A stretch of 47,633 bases of DNA from an uncultured Alphaproteobacteria bacterium (GTDB taxonomy: Bacteria; Pseudomonadota; Alphaproteobacteria; Caulobacterales; Caulobacteraceae), in NCBI GenBank assembly GCA_903892305.1, contig CAITHQ010000225.1, positions 1 to 47,633 on the forward strand, written 5' to 3'. The notes under the pieces were generated by a model. It worked only from the letters and a program-made list of their open reading frames with translations. It was not told where the DNA came from and ran no database searches. Shown in pieces: positions 42,553 to 47,633 of the stretch. Each line of letters opens with the position of its first letter. Position 1 is the first letter of the stretch. Made by a program: the position numbers and the translations under genes.

Positions 42553-44340
42553 TCAGAAGGCGTCCGCCGGGAGGGCCATCATAAGCTCGGATCCCGACTT
42601 CAGCTTGGCCAGATGGCTAGCTGCATCCGGCAGGATACGCTGCAAGTAGTAACGTCCAATCACCAGCTTATTGGCAAAGAAGGGATCGGTATCCCCGGCC
42701 GCGATCTTGGTCTGGGCCACTAGGGCGATTTTGGCCCACATATAGGCCAGGGCCGTAAGGCCAAAGAGGTGCATGTAATCGGTGGAGGCAGCGCCGGCAT
42801 TGTCGGGGTTGGCCAAGCCATTCTGCATGAGCCACATGGTACCGTCTTGAAGCTGGACCTTTGCGGCATCAAGCCCTTCGACAAAAGGCTTCAGGATGAG
42901 ATCCTCCCCATGGGCTGCAACAAAGGCGTCAATTTCTGCAAAGAAACTCATCACGGCGCGACCGCCGTCGGCGGCCAGCTTGCGCCCGACAAGATCGAGG
43001 GCCTGAACCCCATTTGTCCCTTCATAGATCAGGGAGATACGCACATCACGCATGTACTGGCTGGCCGGGAAGTGCTCGGTAAACCCGGACCCACCATGAA
43101 TCTGTAGGGCGTCGGAACAGACCTTCAGGCCCCGATCGGTGAGGTAGCCCTTCAGCACCGGGGTCATCAGGGCCATGTAGTCTCCGGCCTTCTGGCGCAC
43201 TGCTTCATCAGGGTGCGAATGGGCCAGGTCTCCGTGCATCGCCGTCCAAAATAGAAAGGTGCGGCCAGCCTCGATAATGGCGCGGCTATCCATCAGCATA
43301 CGCCGGACATCAGGGTGCACAATAATGGGATCTGCGGGGCCCTCTGGGTTCTTGGGACCCGTGAGTGAGCGCCCCTGCAGCCGATCCTTTGCGAAGGCAG
43401 CCGCTGCCTGATAGGCGGCCTCGGCCTGGGCTATGCCCTGCAGCCCCACCCCGATCCGCGCCTCGTTCATCATGACGAACATGATGCGCAGGCCCTGGTT
43501 CTCAGTTCCGACTAACCAGCCCGTAGCCTCTTCATGCCGCATTACGCAGGTAGCATTGCCATGAATGCCCATCTTCTCTTCGAGGCCGTCGCAATAGACG
43601 CCATTGCGCGCGCCGGGCTTGCCCTCTGAGTCAGGTAGGAATTTCGGCACAATGAATAGGGAAATCCCGCGCACCCCCTCCGGGGCACCTTCAATACGGG
43701 CCAGAACCAGATGGACGATGTTTTCGGCAAGGTCGTGTTCGCCGCCGGAGATCCAGATCTTGGTTCCGGAAATCTTATAACTGCCGTCGGCCTGAGGCAC
43801 CGCCTTGGTGCGCAGGAGGCCAAGGTCTGTCCCACAGTGGGGCTCGGTCAGATTCATCGTCCCGCCCCACTGACCTGAGGCCAGTTTGGGCAGATAGAGA
43901 TCCTTCTGGTCTTGGGTTCCACCGGCGAGGATGGCCGAATAGGCACCGTGGGTCAGGCCCGGATACATACCAAAGGCCATATTGGCCGAGGAGCACATCT
44001 CCGTGAATGACAGATTGATCACGTGGGGCAGGCCCTGTCCGCCATAGGCAGGCTCTGCTCCCAGGGCCGGCCAACCGCCTTCAACCAGTTGGGCATAGGC
44101 TTCCTTAAAGCCCTTGGGGGTCGCCACCGTATGGTCAGGAAACCAGTGGCAGCCCTCCTTATCGCCCACGGCGTTTAGGGGGGCCAGAACTTCAGCGGTG
44201 AATTTTCCAGACTCTTCAATGATCTGCGACACCACATCCATGGGCGCATCGGCAAAGCCGGGCAGGTCGCCATACTGATCGATATTCAGAATATCGGCCA
44301 GGATGAAGATATGGTCGCGAACAGGGGGCTGGTAGGTCAT
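42553..44340 (-). CDS. Acyl-CoA dehydrogenase, long form
   Basis: A 595-aa FAD enzyme that introduces the alpha-beta double bond in acyl-CoA. It has the N-terminal extension (YQPPVRDHIFILADILNI) and C-terminal extension typical of the ~600-aa class (FadE-like, also seen in DMSP-CoA dehydrogenases). Core motifs are MNLTEPHCGTDLGLLRT, KIWISGGEHDL and the catalytic-region IYEGTNGVQALDLVGRK. GTG 44346 and ATG 44340 are both possible; GGAG is spaced for the ATG. It follows the MerR gene by 97 bp on the same strand and is followed by the OsmC-like gene. Confidence 0.95.
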   Translation of the reverse strand: MTYQPPVRDHIFILADILNIDQYGDLPGFADAPMDVVSQIIEESGKFTAEVLAPLNAVGDKEGCHWFPDHTVATPKGFKEAYAQLVEGGWPALGAEPAYGGQGLPHVINLSFTEMCSSANMAFGMYPGLTHGAYSAILAGGTQDQKDLYLPKLASGQWGGTMNLTEPHCGTDLGLLRTKAVPQADGSYKISGTKIWISGGEHDLAENIVHLVLARIEGAPEGVRGISLFIVPKFLPDSEGKPGARNGVYCDGLEEKMGIHGNATCVMRHEEATGWLVGTENQGLRIMFVMMNEARIGVGLQGIAQAEAAYQAAAAFAKDRLQGRSLTGPKNPEGPADPIIVHPDVRRMLMDSRAIIEAGRTFLFWTAMHGDLAHSHPDEAVRQKAGDYMALMTPVLKGYLTDRGLKVCSDALQIHGGSGFTEHFPASQYMRDVRISLIYEGTNGVQALDLVGRKLAADGGRAVMSFFAEIDAFVAAHGEDLILKPFVEGLDAAKVQLQDGTMWLMQNGLANPDNAGAASTDYMHLFGLTALAYMWAKIALVAQTKIAAGDTDPFFANKLVIGRYYLQRILPDAASHLAKLKSGSELMMALPADAF

Positions 44341-44437
44341 GAGCACTCCGGGTCTTGCACCGACGCACTAGAGCATAGTCTAAGCCGCGAGAGCCAGTTC
44401 TCAGACCAAAACCATCCTATACTTTTGAATTCGAGTC

Positions 44438-44911
44438 CTATTTGGTGTGCTCAAGGTCCCCAAGCCGTGCCCGCAGGACCTGGTCGTAATCGGCAGCCTG
44501 GGGCAGGAGGTCTGGACGGGTCTGCGCCAGATGGGTCTCCAGACGCTTGCTGGCGTCTTCCAGTTCCTGAATGGCGTTGTCGATATCTTCTCTTTGGGCC
44601 TGGAGGGCGACAATGCGTTGCCGGAACTTGGCCAAGGACTTGGCATTCTGGGTCGCCCCGCCATCATCGACTTCGTAAAGATCAAGGATTTCGCCAATCT
44701 CGGCCAGGGCGAGACCAACCCGCTTGCCCCGCAAAATCAGCTGAAGCCTTGCCCGGTCTCGATAGGAATACACCCGGTTCATACCATCGCGGGCCGGGGT
44801 CAACAGCCCCTTGTCTTCGTAGAACCTCAGGGCGCGAGGCGTGCACTTAAATTCCTGGCAAAGCTGTCGGATCGTGAAGGTCCGTATAGGACGGCGCAGA
44901 TCAGTCGGCAT
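44438..44911 (-). CDS. MerR family regulator of acyl-CoA metabolism type
   Basis: A 157-aa MerR regulator from ATG 44911, which has GAGGAAG 6 bases upstream; a 22-codon upstream extension in frame is unlikely. The winged helix-turn-helix is FTIRQLCQEFKCTPRALRFY with EDKGLLTPARDGMNRVYSY; a dimerising helix follows (residues ~100-140). It lacks the metal-binding cysteines of MerR and CueR and resembles LiuR-like regulators of branched-chain and fatty-acid degradation. It precedes the acyl-CoA dehydrogenase gene on the same strand, its probable target. An inverted repeat at 44950-44968 could be its own operator. Confidence 0.88.
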   Translation of the reverse strand: MPTDLRRPIRTFTIRQLCQEFKCTPRALRFYEDKGLLTPARDGMNRVYSYRDRARLQLILRGKRVGLALAEIGEILDLYEVDDGGATQNAKSLAKFRQRIVALQAQREDIDNAIQELEDASKRLETHLAQTRPDLLPQAADYDQVLRARLGDLEHTK

Positions 44912-44949
44912 TGGAACTTCCTCCCCGAAGGTCATTTTACCTTCCGGGA

Positions 44950-44968
44950 ACGTAAGTCTAGCTTCCGT
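44950..44968. promoter_or_regulatory. Candidate MerR-family operator
   Basis: ACGTAAG-TCTAG-CTTCCGT is a near-perfect inverted repeat (6 of 7 pairs) with a 5-base centre, 39-57 bp upstream of the MerR gene start. A further CTTCCG half lies at 44941-44946. ACGTAA halves resemble sites of LiuR-type regulators. Confidence 0.45.
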
Positions 44969-44993
44969 GCACGTCAATATGAACGATGATCAC

Positions 44994-46694
44994 TTATTCC
45001 GCCGCTGCCCCGCTGACCAGGTGCCCAGCCAGGGCGCTTTCGATCAAATCTATGGTGCGATCCAACCCGAATATGGCGGCAAAGGAGCCAAACCGTGGGC
45101 CCTGGCTCTGGCCCAACAGGACCTCGTAAAGTGCGGTGAACCAAAGACGCAGGGGCTCAAAGCCTGCCGTCTTGCCTGCCTCATAGACCTCAGCCTGAAT
45201 CAACTCCGCGTCCTGGCATCCCGATGGAAGAGCTCTGAAGCGTGCCGCCAGATCCTCAATGGCTGCGCGCTCCATCGCATCAGGCACCCGAAAGCGCTTA
45301 TTCGGCTTTACGAAGTCTTCGTAGTAATGGATCGCATACCCAGCCAGCCGGTCCAGCAAGGGCTGGGTTTCCGCCGTCGCGCCCGGAATATAGGTCCGGA
45401 TAAAGCCCCAGAGGATGTCCTTGGTCGAGGCATCGGCGGCTGACACCAGGTTCAGCAGCAGGGAAAATGACACGGGCGAACCGGCTTCAGGCGGCGCGCC
45501 CCGGTGGACGTGCCATGCCGGATTGTCGATGGCCGGGGCAACTGAAGTCTCGACCCGGGACCGGTTGAAGGCATCCAGCTGCTGCAGATATTCATCCGTC
45601 GCCTTGGGAATGACGTCGAAATACAACCGCTTGGCCGATTTGGGCGATTGATACATGTAGTAGGCGAGGCTTTCCGGCGCACCATAGCGCAGCCACTCCT
45701 CCATGGTCAGGCCATTGCCCTTGGTCTTGGAGATCTTCTGATTGTTCTCGTCCATGAAGAGCTCGTAGTGGAACCCCGCAGGGGGTGTGCCACCCAGCAC
45801 CTTGCAGACCTGATTGGACAGTCGGACGCTGTCGATCAGGTCCTTACCGCTCATTTCATAGTCGATCTCCAGGGCCGTCCACCTGAGGGCCCAATCAGGA
45901 CGCCATTGCAGCTTGACGTGCCCCCCCGTCACGGGAACTTCAGCCAAGGACCCGTCTTCATCTCGGAAGGTAATCGTACCCCGGTCCACGTGACGCTCCA
46001 AAGTCGGCACATAGAGCACCCGCCCGGTGGACGGGCTGATCGGGATGAAGGGCGAATAGGTTGCGCGGCGTTCCTCCCCCAAGGAGGGCAGCATGATCTT
46101 CTGGATGCCGTCAAAGCGCGCCAGGGCGGTACGCAAGGTCTCATCGAACACGCCGCTCCGATAACACTCGGTCGAGGAGGCGAACTCATAGTCAAAGCCG
46201 AAGGCGTCAAGAAAGGCGCGCAGTCTGGCGTTATTGTGCGCCCCGAAACTGTCATGGGTTTCATAGGGATCACGGACCACCGTCAGGGGCTTGTCCACGT
46301 CTTCGGCCAACCGGTCAGAATTGGGCAGGCCCGGCGGGATCTTCCGCAAGCCGTCCATATCGTCGCTGAAGGCAATTAACCGGGTCGCCATGGCGTCATC
46401 GGTGAGGCCCCGGAAGGCCATCCGCACCATGGTGGTCCGCGCAACCTCACCGAATGTGCCAAGATGCGGCAGACCGGATGGGCCATACCCCGTCTCGAAT
46501 ACGACCGGCCTTTGCAGGGCTTCAAACGTCTTGACGGCCTCGTCGGCCTTGCCCTGGGAAATCAGGGACGCGGCGAGGTCCCGCTCACCGTCAGAGAGGC
46601 GCAGACGCAATATGCGATCCAGCAGAAGCCGGGCCTGTTCGAAGGGCCAGCTCTTGGCGTCGCGGGCGGAATGGGAGAGACCTTGCAGTGACAT
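44994..46694 (-). CDS. lysK: Lysyl-tRNA synthetase, class I
   Basis: LysK charges tRNA-Lys. It is of the class I (Rossmann) type found in archaea, spirochetes and many alphaproteobacteria, not the usual class II LysS. The 566-aa product from ATG 46694 has the HIGH-type motif [20 protein letters not shown] and the KMSKS-type motif [11 protein letters not shown] 12-codon upstream extension of the frame is not family-like. The C-terminal helical anticodon-binding domain covers residues ~380-566. It is a single gene, with its 3' end 25 bp from the MerR operator region. Confidence 0.95.
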   Translation of the reverse strand: MSLQGLSHSARDAKSWPFEQARLLLDRILRLRLSDGERDLAASLISQGKADEAVKTFEALQRPVVFETGYGPSGLPHLGTFGEVARTTMVRMAFRGLTDDAMATRLIAFSDDMDGLRKIPPGLPNSDRLAEDVDKPLTVVRDPYETHDSFGAHNNARLRAFLDAFGFDYEFASSTECYRSGVFDETLRTALARFDGIQKIMLPSLGEERRATYSPFIPISPSTGRVLYVPTLERHVDRGTITFRDEDGSLAEVPVTGGHVKLQWRPDWALRWTALEIDYEMSGKDLIDSVRLSNQVCKVLGGTPPAGFHYELFMDENNQKISKTKGNGLTMEEWLRYGAPESLAYYMYQSPKSAKRLYFDVIPKATDEYLQQLDAFNRSRVETSVAPAIDNPAWHVHRGAPPEAGSPVSFSLLLNLVSAADASTKDILWGFIRTYIPGATAETQPLLDRLAGYAIHYYEDFVKPNKRFRVPDAMERAAIEDLAARFRALPSGCQDAELIQAEVYEAGKTAGFEPLRLWFTALYEVLLGQSQGPRFGSFAAIFGLDRTIDLIESALAGHLVSGAAAE

Positions 46695-46794
46695 GGTCCG
46701 CGCGTTAGCCCTCAATGGCGACGGCCTCAAGCAGACAATTCATAAGACCGACACGAAACGCAGCGCAAACTATAAAAAAGGAGAGCCAGACCCC

Positions 46795-47633
46795 ATGAAT
46801 AATGCCGCCAAACCCTCGCGCACATCCGGAATGGCCCTGGCGCTTTTGCTGCTGATTTCAGCCTGCGGAAAGGCCCCAGAAAACGCCACGGACACTGTGC
46901 GGTTCTCGATCATGTCGACCGAAAACGCCCAGGCGGCGCAAAAATCCTGGGCGCCCTTCCTGGCCGACATGGAAAAGGCAACGGGCCTGAAGGTTCAGCC
47001 ATTTTTCGGATCCAACTATACCGCCCTGATCGAAGCCATGCGCTTCAAGCAGACCGAAATGGGCTGGTTCACCAATCAGTCGGGCCTGGAGGCCGTGCGC
47101 CGATCCGGCGGCGAGGTCTTTGCCCGCACCACCAAACCCAGTGGCCCAGATGGCTATCAGTCCGTGGTCATTGTGAAGAAGGGCAGCGGCCTGACCCTTG
47201 ATAAGATCATGGCCTGCGACAAGACCCTAAACTTTGCCATGGGGGATGCAAAATCCACCTCAGGCACCCTGGCCCCCATGACCTATCTGTTCGCGCCAAA
47301 GAATGTGACGCCGGGCAACTGTTTCAAGACCGTGAAAAGCGCCAACCACGAAGCCAACCTCTTCGCCGTCGCTATGGGTCAGGTGGACGCCGCCACCAAC
47401 AACACGCAATCCATCGTTCGCCTGTCGACCAAAACCGAGCCCACCGCCAAGCAGGCCCTGGCCAATATCGAGGTTGTTTGGACCTCGCCAACCATCCCTG
47501 AAGATCCGATGATCTGGCGCAAGGACGTGCCGGAATCCGTTAAGGCCAAGGTTCGCGCCTTCATCTTTTCCTATGGCGTCGGCACCTCACCAGAGGCTGC
47601 CCGCCAGCGGGAAATCCTCAAGGGCATTGAGAC
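46795..47633 (+). CDS. PhnD-like phosphonate/phosphate-binding lipoprotein, 5' part
   Basis: The frame is open from ATG 46795 to the window end, giving ~279 residues without the C-terminus. AGGAGAG lies 9 bases upstream. A lipoprotein signal ends LLLISACGK, with the lipobox ISAC, so the protein is anchored on the periplasmic side of the membrane. The mature part shows PhnD features: [19 protein letters not shown], the segment [20 protein letters not shown], a ligand-site region [17 protein letters not shown], and [14 protein letters not shown]. PhnD binds phosphonates or phosphate esters for an ABC importer (PhnCE), expected just beyond the window. No Pho box was recognised upstream. Confidence 0.9.
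   Translation, partial: MNNAAKPSRTSGMALALLLLISACGKAPENATDTVRFSIMSTENAQAAQKSWAPFLADMEKATGLKVQPFFGSNYTALIEAMRFKQTEMGWFTNQSGLEAVRRSGGEVFARTTKPSGPDGYQSVVIVKKGSGLTLDKIMACDKTLNFAMGDAKSTSGTLAPMTYLFAPKNVTPGNCFKTVKSANHEANLFAVAMGQVDAATNNTQSIVRLSTKTEPTAKQALANIEVVWTSPTIPEDPMIWRKDVPESVKAKVRAFIFSYGVGTSPEAARQREILKGIE

Noticed and set aside
44366-44385. CTAGAGCATAGTC resembling the end of the interspersed repeat
   Set aside because: Only one arm is similar; no matching GCTCT arm or GATAAC core lies nearby.

Overview
The window is a dense, roughly 60% G+C (by eye) chromosomal segment of an alphaproteobacterium, most likely Caulobacterales or a close relative. The evidence is the conserved block rdgB / rph-hrcA-grpE-dnaN-recF-gyrB without dnaA, a ChvG-ChvI two-component system followed by a short HprK, EIIA and HPr, a class I lysyl-tRNA synthetase, a crescentin-like coiled-coil protein, and interspersed AGAGC...GCTCT palindromic repeats of the kind seen in Caulobacteraceae and rhizobia. 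I saw no rRNA, tRNA, CRISPR array, transposase or prophage genes. Genes are tightly packed, with many 4-bp ATGA overlaps.

Layout. 1-370: 3' end of rfbA. 367-2357: LysR regulator divergent from an NAD(P)-binding epimerase-like protein. 2414-6370: leuC-VOC-leuD-leuB, a leucine operon with a two-domain VOC protein embedded by ATGA overlaps. 6367-9602: Tat-exported DUF6134-like protein, EVE protein, asd, rarD. 9669-12733: a composite repeat, ahcY with an upstream palindromic operator, and a CYTH-CHAD protein whose start appears frameshifted. 12828-14545: ABC-2 type transporter pair. 14554-18011 (minus strand): chvI-chvG-hprK-EIIA-HPr. 18207-19925: a 572-aa protein of unknown function. 19906-23993 (minus): rdgB-hemW-rsmI-yraN-gshB. 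23994-25479: a small island holding two unlisted 35-codon genes, a DUF2975/XRE pair, and repeated TGC-palindromes. 25480-32851: rph, then hrcA, grpE, dnaN, recF, gyrB. 32848-36467 (minus): recQ and an N-acyl-D-amino-acid deacylase-like amidohydrolase. 36657-40412: orphan cytosine-C5 methyltransferase, cysK, Baeyer-Villiger-type flavin monooxygenase. 40466-44911 (minus): crescentin-like protein, OsmC-like protein, acyl-CoA dehydrogenase, MerR regulator. 44994-46694 (minus): lysK. 46795-end: PhnD-like phosphonate/phosphate-binding lipoprotein, cut by the window edge.

Most of the window is ordinary housekeeping. The part that looks least described is the 24.0-25.5 kb island between rdgB and rph. 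Two microprotein genes each have a good ribosome-binding site and sit behind CTGC-N3-GCAG-like palindromes. The second also has a plausible promoter directly upstream of twin operators and a strong intrinsic terminator. The motif resembles the one reported for PhaR, the polyhydroxybutyrate-responsive repressor, so a link to carbon-storage granules is a testable guess, not a conclusion. Other points of interest are the interspersed repeat family, whose copies overlap stop codons, the crescentin-like gene with its own palindrome, and the apparent one-base frameshift at the start of the CYTH-CHAD gene.
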